In this document: piece by piece, positions 10,913 through 21,238 of the stretch
Position numbering within the stretch: position 1 is the stretch's first letter
Layout: each line of letters opens with the position of its first letter
Assembly: GCA_037576215.1 (NCBI GenBank)
Contig: JBANDB010000011.1
Coordinates: 1,488,001-1,552,000, forward strand
Reading direction: 5' to 3'
Length of the DNA stretch: 64,000 bases
DNA from: Armillaria gallica
Taxonomy: Eukaryota; Basidiomycota; Agaricomycetes; Agaricales; Physalacriaceae
Translations under genes and position numbers: made by a program
The notes under the pieces: model-generated
What the model saw: the letters and a program-made list of their open reading frames with translations, nothing else
Databases searched by the model: none
Told to the model about the DNA's origin: nothing

Positions 10913-11797
10913 TTGTTGGCCAGCGTCATTTCTTGGGGGCTTTGCTCCAAATATTTTGAAATTTTTACATATTTTGACTGTATCGCATGCCTACGGGCCA
11001 TATTTTCTTTGTACTTGCATGTAACCGCCCCAAAGAGGGTTAAAATAAATAAATCGTATTTTTCTTGCAATTTTTGTGTGATTTATTGGATTTTTCAGTG
11101 AATTTGGACTTAGAGAAATTTCAGCAGCTGGGGCTCACATGCTAGGGTTCACGTGATCGTCTGCCTTGGCTGTTTCTTGAAATAATTTCTCCAAGTCCAA
11201 ATTGCCATGAAATTGAAATGGTAAGAAATGTGGATTGCCGTGGCTCTGAGCAGTTGGCCTTTGGATTCGTCGTGTTTTGTGTTACTGGTCATGAGTTTTC
11301 GTTACTGAAATATGATTTTGGTGATATCTCCATCGTGCATAGTCAAATTGACATTGGAGCATGGTATTTTTGTCGTTTAGGAATGATATTTTCGTAGTTT
11401 TTCGTGGAGTATTTTGTAGATTGAAGGGTCATTTCTTTCATGATTTCGTTACTTTTTGCGCGAAAATGTCGTGTTGAAAAGAATGCGTGTTTTCATCCTA
11501 TGAACAACATGGGGACCATGTCTCTCCCCCCTAAACTTTTTAAATCTTTGCCGGCCTTGGCTGAAAAGATTTAAACCAAGGTTCGAAGACTTGTAATTTG
11601 AAAGTGAATGCCGCTGAGTTTTGAAAGTTGCAAACATGTGGTTGGATTCTGTGCTGCGTTCCGTCGAGCGTATGATCCAAGCCCGATAGGAATTTTCGCG
11701 TAAATGCGATGAGGTGAGTTGTTCTTTGAGTTTTCGTATAAAGGGAACATTTTCTTGTTGTTGTGTCCTTAGAATCATCGCATTTCACTGAATTGCC
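10913..11797 (+). promoter_or_regulatory. Gene A to gene B intergenic region with inverted repeat
   Basis: No coding sequence is evident. Identity between L and R rises sharply at about 11050, at the end of the gene A cassette. Two 21-bp arms, 11101-11121 (starting AATTTGGACTTAGAG) and 11183-11203, match at about 19 of 21 positions in opposite orientation with a 61-bp spacer, and could form a hairpin or a paired binding site. The internal polypurine copy lies at 11525-11540. The stretch from about 11600 to 11797 would be the gene B leader. Confidence 0.5.
11525..11540 (-). other. Internal (central) polypurine tract copy, element L
   Basis: This is an exact 16-base copy of the 3' PPT, AAAAGTTTAGGGGGGA on the minus (genomic RNA) strand, in the interior of the element and conserved in element R at 32411-32426. 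By analogy with the central PPT of lentiviruses and Ty1 it could prime extra plus-strand synthesis in this very long cDNA. The function is inference. Confidence 0.65.
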
Positions 11798-13730
11798 ATG
11801 TCTACTTCTGCTGCTCAAACCATTCCATCTCTCATCTCCCTTGTCAAGCATGCTGACGCCGTCTTGCAAGTCCCTCTCGAGCCTAACGCGCAATTATTGC
11901 GTCGCACCACCTACTTTGACGAGGCGGCACACATCAAGGTAAGTTGCCATGCTCCTGTGCGGGTTTTCGTGCTTTAATTGATGTTGAATAGTGCCAGGTC
12001 GAAGCGTACTATCCATCCGCTCTCAAGGAAGAATTCTTTAAGACGTTCGAAGCTGTCGTCGATGGCTGCGTCTCTAAGTTTAACTTCCGTGAGACTTGGG
12101 ACACCATGATCAAGATCGAGTCTGACCGTCTCAAGTTTTCTGTCGGTGGAAGGTACTCCATCTCTGGCAACCAAATCTTGGACGCTTTGGAGGTTCTCCC
12201 TCCCTTGCGTTACCGTATCGACGACGATATCCAGATGTCTTCTGCTCTGTTCACTCCCAATGTCGCTCCTTCCAAGGAAGTTCAGACCGCGCCTTTGTCT
12301 TCGGACGCCACGTCTGCTTCTACCTCTCAGGGTGCCGACATTGCATTAGAGGAGGAGACTCCTGCTAGGGAAACTTGTGCCGTGTCTCCTTCTATGGTCT
12401 CTTCTGCAGACTGGGTGGTACGTGCTTCGAATCAATTAAACCGTAGCATCACATTAATTTGACTTGGTCTGATCTAGATGCCATCTCCGGTTGTCACTCC
12501 TTCCAGTGTCTTTATTGAGCAGTTTTCCGAAAAAGAAGGTACCCTCAAGGACACCGTTCAGATTGGCGAGAAGATCACTGATCTGTATCGCCGCTCTTTC
12601 AACAAGGCTGACCTCCAGTACGGCAACATGTTCTGCGCCTATTGCTCTGGCACTCCTATAGTCATCCTGCTCATCGATGTCCTGCTCGATCCGCCAAGGT
12701 ACGTTTTCTCTTAAAATCCACGTTTTTCTTTTGTATTGACGTGAATCTAAGGCTGTTCGTCCTTGCGGTCCTTGCATTCTTGAGGGCACCGAGTGCACCT
12801 TTGCCAGGCTGTCTTCGGTCTGCCATGCTTGCCATAAATCTGTGACTCGCTGCTGCGTCAGAGGCCTTCCTGACCGGCAAATCCTTTTAATGCCGTTCAA
12901 GGATCCTCATCCGGAGAACAATAAAAATATCCTCGACATTATTGACGAGCTCATCGATGCTGACCCTTATGGAGCTAGTAAGTTCTTCTCTTCCACATTT
13001 TCTGGTCCACGGTTACTAATTCCATGCGTTTACAGCTCCTTCGCCCGACATTGGTGATGATCCTCATATGGAAGCCATCGTTCACAACGCGGCAGAGTTC
13101 GTTGGGGCGAACTATCAACAGTTTACTCCTCAGGGCGAGTCTATAGCCTCGTTGGTGAAGACGAAGGACTCATTCTACCATCAGTTGGAGTCCAACACCC
13201 GCGATCTCTATTTGCACATGAAGATTCGTCACGTCCTCGTCCAGCATTACCATCTTGTCACGGTTAAACTCGATGAGATGCGTGCTCAAGAGGAAGCGGA
13301 GGCTAGTACTGCAGCCAAGATGCGGACCGACAATCATGCTACATCTTCTCGCAAAACCTATGTTCCTTGGTGGAGGAATAAGCACCAGTGTTTGGGTCGT
13401 GGCCACGGTAAGAAGAACCAGTCGAAGAACAAGGGCAAAAAGGAAGATTGAAAGGGTAAAGGTAAACACGAGGCCGCCCAGTACATTAAGGAATGTGCTG
13501 GGTGGGGTTGCGACCATAATAACTGTGATTCTAACATGGAGACTCCAGACCCTGTCCCAGCTCTTTGTACTTGCTGTGGTTGGGGCCATTGTGGTGAAGC
13601 TAACTGTCCTTCTAAAGGCAGCTGGACTCCGCCTCCCCAGGCATCTGTCGAGTACCAGGACAGTGTCCCCGGTAACTATGGAGGAAACTGGCAGAGCAAG
13701 GTGGGCTCTAGTCGTCGTGGTCATTACTAG
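11798..13730 (+). pseudogene. Antisense accessory gene B: Zn2Cys6-type cluster and zinc-knuckle-like protein (element L, damaged)
   Basis: Exons by eye: 11798-11938, 11998-12417, 12478-12698, 12752-12977 and 13036-13730. The start ATG opens MSTSAAQTIPS. Ignoring two lesions it would give about 566 aa. A CCHC-like motif (CAYC...HRC) lies near residue 240; CGPC...C...CHAC...C near 265-294 has CX2CX6CX8CX2CX6C spacing, the Zn2Cys6 pattern; a basic stretch (KKNQSKNKGKKED) and a second CTCCGWGHCGEANC knuckle-like motif lie near the C-terminus. The combination suggests nucleic-acid binding, possibly gag-like. Lesions relative to element R: two extra bases (CTATAGTC for CTAGTC) near 12657-12661, and TGA at 13449-13451 where R has CGA. 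It ends 197 bp from the pol stop, convergent. No named family recognised. Confidence 0.7.
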
Positions 13731-13927
13731 AGTTGCCGTGGTCGCCTAGGTGGTTGTATTCAATTCGTACAGACAATTTCGCAGAGGTATATTTTGAAAG
13801 AGTGTCGGGGGACTGGTATGGATATACTGGTCAGAATAATTAGCTATGAACGAATGTGTAGGGGTTCCAAAATGGAGTCCAATTATTTATATAAAATTTT
13901 TGGTTTTCGCCAATGTCTCGAGTGAAA

Positions 13928-16900
13928 TCAAGCAAGTTCTGCTTCATTATGCGCTCCTTCTAGATCTGGGAGGTCATTGAGCATACCATTATCTGATGAC
14001 GCGAAGAGATCATTGATCCACGTGGGTGGCACGTCAATGATTGCATTGATATCCGGTACGTCAATCTTCTTCCTGGCAAAGTACGGCAATAGCCTAAATG
14101 CGGCAACTGGTCTTGCGAAGGTCGAACCATCTAATTCACAAAGGAGATATGCGCCGCCTTTATTCCTCCCCAAGATCACTAAGGGGCCCAAATACCTGGC
14201 ACGCATTTTACGATTTAGAGCCTTCTCTATCTGTGTGTTGCACATCAAAACTAAATCTCCCTTCTGGAAGTTGAAGTCTCTGATAGAGTATTCGTGGTCC
14301 TTTTCAAATTTAACTGTGGCATTTCTTCTAGCTTCGTAGACTTTAGACCTCAAGCGCTCAAGATCTTGAGAACGTTTTTGAAGACTAATGGCTCGGCGTG
14401 CAATTAATGACGTGGTACTGATGATATTGTCTGGTGGCGGCATCAACCATGTAGATTCGACTATGTCCATTGGGAGAAGGGGTTCCATCCCGGTTGCGGC
14501 AAAATACGGTGAACAACCCATGCGTCTTCTGATCATTATTCGGTCTGCCCAAAATACAGAATAGGCATTTTGACTCCACTTCTTTTGATCACCATCAGAT
14601 GCCTTAAACAGTCCTTGACGGACGTCGAAGTGTGGTCTTTCGGCAATTCCATTGGCTCTGGAGTTATAACCGGATATACAAATGTGATTGATATGGTACT
14701 TCTTACTCAAATAATTGATTGCGGCAACAAAGGCAGATCCGTTGTCAGTAACGATCTCGACTAAGGATCCCCAACGACATAAGATATCCTCAAAAATCCA
14801 TTCTCCTAATGTTCGTGCTGTTTCTTTGCGCAAGCAACGAAATTCTGGATAATGACTGAGCGAACATCTGCCTTGGACGATGTAACGGTATTGTCCTGAA
14901 ACTGGCATGATCATGGTGTCCATATACATCTTGGAAAACAAAGGAGCGGGAAGTGCGACGGTAGGCAGGATATAGATTTGTCGGGTTGGACGGATTTGGC
15001 ATAGATGACACATCCTTACAAACCAGGAAATATCATACTTCATATCCGGCCACCAATAACGTTCCTTGATTAGCGCGTGCATTGCATAGAAGCCCTTGTG
15101 AGCAACGTCATCACTTGAATGTGACGTTCAGGGAACAAGACGAGCTGATGTTGCCCATCTACATTTTTGCGCCATAGCTTTCCTTGTCTCTCGAAGAAAT
15201 GAACGGCATATTTCATGAATTTCACGTATGTAATATCGTCGAATCCTGCAGGTCTCTTGAGGTATAGATGCCATGGCAATAGGTGCACTAGTCATTCATC
15301 TAGACATTGTTGCTTTGTGGTACGAGGAACTTCTGAGTAAGGAATGATTTTCGTGGAATCTACAGCAACTTCTTGTTGTAGAACTTGAATTAACTTGATT
15401 GGTGAATTAACCGTAGGCAAAGTTGAATTAATAAAATGCATAAGCCCATAATGAGTGTGTAAGAAGTCTTCCATGCCGTCTTCAGGTGGAGGAGGGTCTC
15501 CTAGTTGGGGTGGGCATCGCGATAATCCATCTGGACCATGCTTAGAGCCTGGTACATGGACTAGAACGAAATGAAAAGATAGAATGCCGATAATCCATCG
15601 GTTAACTGCTGCTGAGGGTGCGATATCAGGGTTCTTGAGCATTCCCTTGATAGCACTCGTGTCTACTTCAACAATAAATGTAGGAAGACCGATAAGATAA
15701 ATTTTGCAATCTCCTAAAGCGCGGTATAATCCAAATATCTCTTTCTTGGCTTGAGAATATCCGCACTCGTGTTCATTAAGTGTGATTGAACCGAATCTAG
15801 CGAAATATCGGATCTTTGGATTGACAGGATCACACAGTGCTAGATAATATCCAACTGCGGCAGGTCCTGTATCAACGGCAAGTATAACAGCTCCGGTTGA
15901 CATGTAACTGAGTGGCCTTAATGCCGGGCTGACTCTAACTGCATCTTTAAGATCTTCTTGTGCGGCAATCTCTGCTGATTCGAATTTGAAGGGAACATCT
16001 TTTCTGAATAGCTTGGTAATGGGTAGAGCTCAGGTTGCAAAATTATCGATGAATATTCGTAGGACTCCAATGGTACCAATGAAGGCACGCGCGTCAGAGA
16101 CGTCAATACAAGGTCCCTATCGGAGTATCGAAGAGACAATACTTTCGAGAGGTAGTCAGCTAGAATATGTGCATCTATGACCTAGCACGGTAATTTCGGC
16201 GCAACAAAGGTAGGCTTTCTTGCCTGAAAACGTGCCTCCACAATATTTCATGCGTTGGACAATTCTGTTTAGGTTTTGGAAGTGTTCCCAAACAAAACGT
16301 CGAATGCCGGTATTGAGAGGAATGGTTTCGTAGCCTCCTATGATTTCATATCGAGTTTCTGGTCCTCGAACTGGAACATCATCAATGTAAGGAATGGTGA
16401 ACTCTGGGATTTCGGGTTGTAGAATGAGGGTAACATCGTCATGGAATATTGGTATGGAATTGGTCCAACCCATGGGTAAAGTAACGAGTCGTAGTGCTCC
16501 ATAAGGAGTTTGGAAGGTGGTAAGGTCGTGAGACGATTCTGCCAATGGATGTTCATCGTATCCAACGAATAAGTCTTGCATAGCGCCGCATGCACGACCT
16601 GTGAAATGTTCTGCGAGAGGGTCTGTTGCCAGTGGTAATCCAGAATGAGCAATCGTAACTTCATTCAATGGTTCTAGACTGTGAACTATGCGAAGACTTT
16701 TGCCATCTTTCTTTAAAACCGTAAACCATCTCGAGTGATAGGAAGAATTGGAAGGTTCATAAACGCCTGCATCAATCTTTGTTTTGATCATACGGCAAAC
16801 TTCTGCGTAAATGCCTGGAGGTATAGGAATATTTTGTAGAACCCAAGGGGTGTGTTCGACGACTGGAATATCGATTGGAGGGAAGAAATCTTTACGAAAA

Positions 16901-17613
16901 CTGCCTCGTTCTGAATCCTCCCATGCGAATGCTTTCTCCTGAACCGTCATGAAGTGATGGATGAGCTTCATTTCTTCTGGCCAAAGGAAACCATCGTTAT
17001 GGATGGAGTCGATGTACTCCTTGCATTCTTGGGTATAACGTTCGGTGGGAATGAAAGGGGGTGGTGTTGGAGATAACGTAGGTATATCGGCTAATGGATC
17101 TCCTCGAATATTGTGAACGATACAGAATTTATCAGGCAAGGTTGCAAGTACAGGTTTCGTTTTCAAAGCGACTGGCTTGTACTTCTTGCCTGCGAAAACC
17201 GAAACTTTCTTAGAGAACCATGGCTCGTAGGATTGATCTCCAATAATATTAGAACCATATAGATGATACATGTAATCTCGGGGCTGGGAAACAGAACTGA
17301 AATCTGAGAAATCTTGAGGAATCTGAGTAGGAATAGAATATAACGGTAACAATTGTTTGCGATCTGTTGGTAAAGAGAATTCGGCATATGGGGTGGAACT
17401 GTACACGGTTTCGGTTGACCACAGTGATTGTGTAAACATAGTGGGTTGGATAGGGAATTTATTAGGGTCACAGGCCAATAAATATTGGGTTGAAGCTTTT
17501 TCTGAGTCAAATTTGGAAGTGGACGCCGCGTAGGCAATAATTTTAGGTTCTTGATTCACGTCTAATTCAATGATGAGGGCAATCTCCTCTATATCATCAT
17601 TGGGTTCTTCTAG
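13928..17613 (-). pseudogene. pol: Ty3 pol: RT-RNase H-integrase (element L, damaged)
   Basis: This is the pol part downstream of the gag-protease UGA, in the same frame. The RT core shows LPMGWTNS and the YIDDV active site; RNase H follows; the integrase shows an HHCC-type zinc finger ending CHLC, a catalytic D in MYMDTMI, D in TDNGSAF and E in NGIAERPHFD; the C-terminus carries a GPY/F-like YLGPLVILGRN motif. It copies element cDNA and inserts it. Breaks seen against element R: TGA at 16156-16158 (CGA in R), TAG and another TGA between 15904 and 16150, TGA at about 15289-15291 (CGG in R), and a 16-bp deletion near 15108 between GATG repeats, which shifts the frame. The last intact frame, 13928-15082, covers integrase and ends GAHNEAELA. 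Confidence 0.88.
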
Positions 17614-17616
17614 TCA
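17610..17616 (-). promoter_or_regulatory. In-frame UGA-CUAG between protease and RT (element L)
   Basis: Gag-protease ends ...SWEN then TGA CTA G, and the same frame continues LEEPNDD into RT. The same seven bases stand at the same place in element R (26333-26339). UGA followed by CUA/CUAG is an established readthrough-prone context. The site would let a fraction of ribosomes make a gag-pol fusion. Confidence 0.65.
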
Positions 17617-20600
17617 ATTTTCCCAAGAAAATGGGATGTGGTTAAAGATACGGGGATGACCACAAGGAATCGTCGGGATGGTGGTGGTCTTGCCAGTGTT
17701 CAGATCATGGATGGTAATGGTCTGGTTTTCGTCCGAGTAATTGCGAACAATGCTCTGAGTTAATGTGTCAAAAGGTCTGCCGAGTAAGATATCGTAGGCA
17801 GATTGCTGAATGACGTGCACTTGCAAGTATAGCGTGATATCTCCAAACAAAAATGCAACATTTCGTGCTAGACCCAAGGAATAATTCGTAGTTCCATTGG
17901 CCGACTGCATTTCCAATATAACCGTAGGATCATAGATCAACCCCAAGCACAAGCACACAGCTTCTGACATGGAGATCACTTGTGATCCGGGATCAATGAT
18001 GCACTCGACTTTGAGCTGATGATCCACCACTGGGACGATGGATCTTAATGAAATAGAATCTGCTGCGCATTTCAAGGGTCCAATCTTCTCCCCTTTCTTG
18101 ATGCGAGCTTCGTACAGGTCTGGGACAACTGACGATCCTGCCGGCGGTTCCTTTTGCGCATTACTGGTCTGCTCGAAAGTCTGCACGAAATTATCTGGCA
18201 TGCTGTATAAAAGAGTGGAAGTTTTGCCGTTTTCGTGGTCTTCTGGTGCCTTTACCGTGATCTCTATGGTTTCAGGTCCGGTAAACGGTAAAGCTACCAC
18301 CTTCTGGAACTGTTCCACAGTATTTGGCACTTTGCGCTTCGTGTTATCCTCCTTAATCATTTCCCTGATTGCTGGTGATAAAGAATATAACTCTTGATGC
18401 GACAATGTGATCGTGGAGTCAAGCGCACGCTCATAGACTTCTCGTGCAACATGCGAACCTTCTATCGGTGCCCGCATCCTATAAGCAGGTTCATTGTCTT
18501 TGGGACGCTTGCGGACATCTGGCTTTGCACCCACGTTACGAACTGCTGGCGGTGTGTAATTGGCTGGCTTTGCTGCAGCAAATGGATGAATATCTTCGGG
18601 GATGAGCTGAGCTACACGCTCCTTGACTGGCGCATGCTCGGGTACTGCTGTGACAGTCTTGGATGAATCTTGTCGTGGAGTAGCAGGTGGCGCGTAAGAT
18701 GGAAATTTGGAACGAATATCCTGATCATTGCCATGGACCACTGTCTTAGCTTTCTCGAATTGACGTGGAGAATAAGACTCTATGATAGCTGCGGCAATTT
18801 CGTCATCTTGCTGGGTCTGAGCAGGTACGGCAATATCGTCTTCGTCGTCTGAATATTCAACTAAGTCGGGCATGCCGTCATAATCTGGGGTAAGATCTTG
18901 ATCGGAGTGATCGCAAATCTTAGGTACGGCAACCTCCTGCTCGTCATCAAGCACTGCTTCTTCAGCGGCCTTCCGACTAGTATGAGTTTGTCGACCCACT
19001 GCCTTAGTAGGTTCTTGTGGAACAACGGCCTCCGCTTTTGCTGCGGGAGCTACCTTCTTGGTTGGTCCGTGTTTAAGGCATGGAACTTCGACTATAACCT
19101 GGCGAATCATAATATCCGTAGTATCTGTGGTATTCAGACTAGAAGAGTCTTCTTTGGCAACATGCATGAACTGTTTGATGCCCTGGATCTCTTTTCCAAT
19201 AGCTTCGGATTTGGCAATGAGCGCCTTGAGGCGTTGATGCGCATCAATCCTGGAAACAGGCGCGCTAAGTGACTGAGCGTCTGCGTTAACTGGTGAAGAA
19301 CGTTGCCGGCTGAGATGCGGAACTGGCTCAACAATGGTGTTCATCAGCTGATTGATGATGCCAATCTGGCCTGGATTCTGACGGTGCCATTCTTCGATGC
19401 GATCTTTAAGCCAAGTGCCTTGGAGACCTCTAGGAACCCAAGCGCCAGTAGACAGGATGATCTTCCCATCTATATTGTGCCTGCACTTCCCTTCTTTAAT
19501 CATCTCCTCGACTTTGAGACATTCTCGAATGAAGTGACCAATTTCGCCACAGAAACTGCAATTTTGGCCAGTTGCCGTATTAGCATAACTGCTCTGCTGC
19601 AGTGGAACGGACGAAAATGATCGTTGCTGAGCTTTCTGGAAGTGATCATTCGAGTTTAGCTGCAATAACGTCTCGCCAAGTTTAATGAGCTGATTAATAT
19701 GCTCCATCTTGACTTGGGGTTCCACAGGTTCCTCCTTGACGTGGACAATAGGCTGAGGTTGTGAAACTGGACTGGGATACGGCATCTCTGAGGGTCTGGC
19801 TGGACCAGCATCATGAAAACTCTGAGTAGGCATACTGCTAAGAGTGCTTTCTCCTTTATTTGTGCCTTGTAGAACGAACTGAGTGGCTGCGTAAATATCG
19901 CTGAGGTCGTAAGGGTCTGCTGGATGATGGTCTGGTAATTTGATCTGGAGGTGTCGGGCAATGGCATCCAAAACGTTGTTAGGAAAGCCTTTGCTGAACA
20001 TATTGCTGGTCTCGTGGTTCGACAAACAATTATTCATGACCAAATGCTTTACTTTGGGGTAGAATTCTCGATAAAATGCTCCTAGGTCTGCGAGATTATC
20101 AACTTCTCGTGCATATTTTCCAATAACGCGCTCGAGGTCGTGTCTCTCGTATTTGCGAGTGGTGCTAGTGTCTGGATACTGAGCGACTACGGCATCCTTG
20201 AAGTTTTCGTAGGTTTTGCTGGCGTCGCTATACTCAGGCAAGCTCTCCCAAAATTTTGAGATGACGAGACCAGGATAATAGATAAACCACTTCTTTTTAT
20301 CGGCTTCTGCATTTATACTATGACGGGTGAAGAGGCCTTCGATATCACTGATATAACACGTCAATTCGCATCCAGGACTAATTTCGTCAATGATATTCAG
20401 AGCACTCTTCTCCTTTCAGAACGGCATAGATGCTGCTGCCATGGCTGCAGGTTGCTGGACTGGCTGCTGGACTGGAGGTTGTACTGGGGGCTGTACGGGT
20501 GGTTGTGCGCCAGGTTGCGCTACAGGAGCTGGTTGTTGATTCAGATTGACTGGCAGTAAAATGGGAAATATGGGAAAATAAGAGGTGGAAGCCTCTGCCG

Positions 20601-21141
20601 GTGGATCAAAAGTAAGGCTTTGATTGAAGGACTCGTCCTTGATATCAAAGTTTATGGTGGTAGCGGAATCTGGTACTAATTCATCACTAGATTCAATGGA
20701 TTCTTCTTGTCGGTAATCGGTGAATGAGGTGGATTCTACGTGGTAGCCTCCGAAAGCTTGTCTGGAATAAGGGGTGCCGGGGGCTGTTCCATAGTTTGAA
20801 CCAAAGAGTTCTGCAGTAACTTCGGTTTCTTCTTCGTCTTCTGGTCCAGAAAACGATAAATTCTCTCTTTCAGAGATGTCTAATTCTTCAGGAAATGGGG
20901 ATGTGGGAGATTCAACGAAAGACCCAGGAATGGGACTACGAGGGGAGTCTGGTAATGGGGTTTCTGTAGCAAGTGTCGAAGACAACGCTTCAGACGATGC
21001 TAAATGGGCTGTAGATTCTTGTAACTGAAGACGTGCAGAGGTATTTCGAAGGCCTCTGCCCAGAACTGGGACATAAGGTGTTTTACGCTCAAATTTTCGT
21101 GAAATGGTGAAGAATTCGGGTTCACAGCAAGTATAAGCTCG
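17614..21141 (-). CDS. gag: Ty3 gag with zinc knuckle and aspartic protease (element L)
   Basis: An open frame runs from a TAG just upstream of 21141 to the UGA at 17614, broken once by TGA at 20416-20418 (TGA AAG, also present in R). The N-terminal part is acidic and Ser/Pro-rich and ends in a PVQPPVQPPVQ repeat. After the TGA a capsid-like helical region begins (ISDIEGLFTRHSIN, KKKWFIYYPGL). A CCHC zinc knuckle CSFCGEIGHFIREC lies near 19520-19565. The C-terminal retropepsin-like part has a D-P-G catalytic motif (IIDPGSQVISMS) and ILLGRPF near 17770-17800. No in-frame ATG exists before the PVQPP repeat in this copy, so the start is unresolved. The product would package genomic RNA and process the polyprotein. 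Confidence 0.8.
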
Positions 21142-21218
21142 CTATGAAGGGCGAATTAAAAGGTGATAGGCGTATATAAACGCGATCAAAGAATTGATCC
21201 GGGATGTGAACTGATCCC

Positions 21219-21234
21219 CTCACGGTGGGCTCCA
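21219..21234 (-). other. Primer binding site of element L
   Basis: Four bases after the 5' LTR end, the minus strand reads TGGAGCCCACCGTGAG. TGG pairs with the CCA end of a tRNA. Element R has the same site with one CpG difference (TGGAGCCCACCGCGAG). I could not assign the primer tRNA. Confidence 0.7.
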
Positions 21235-21238
21235 GAAA

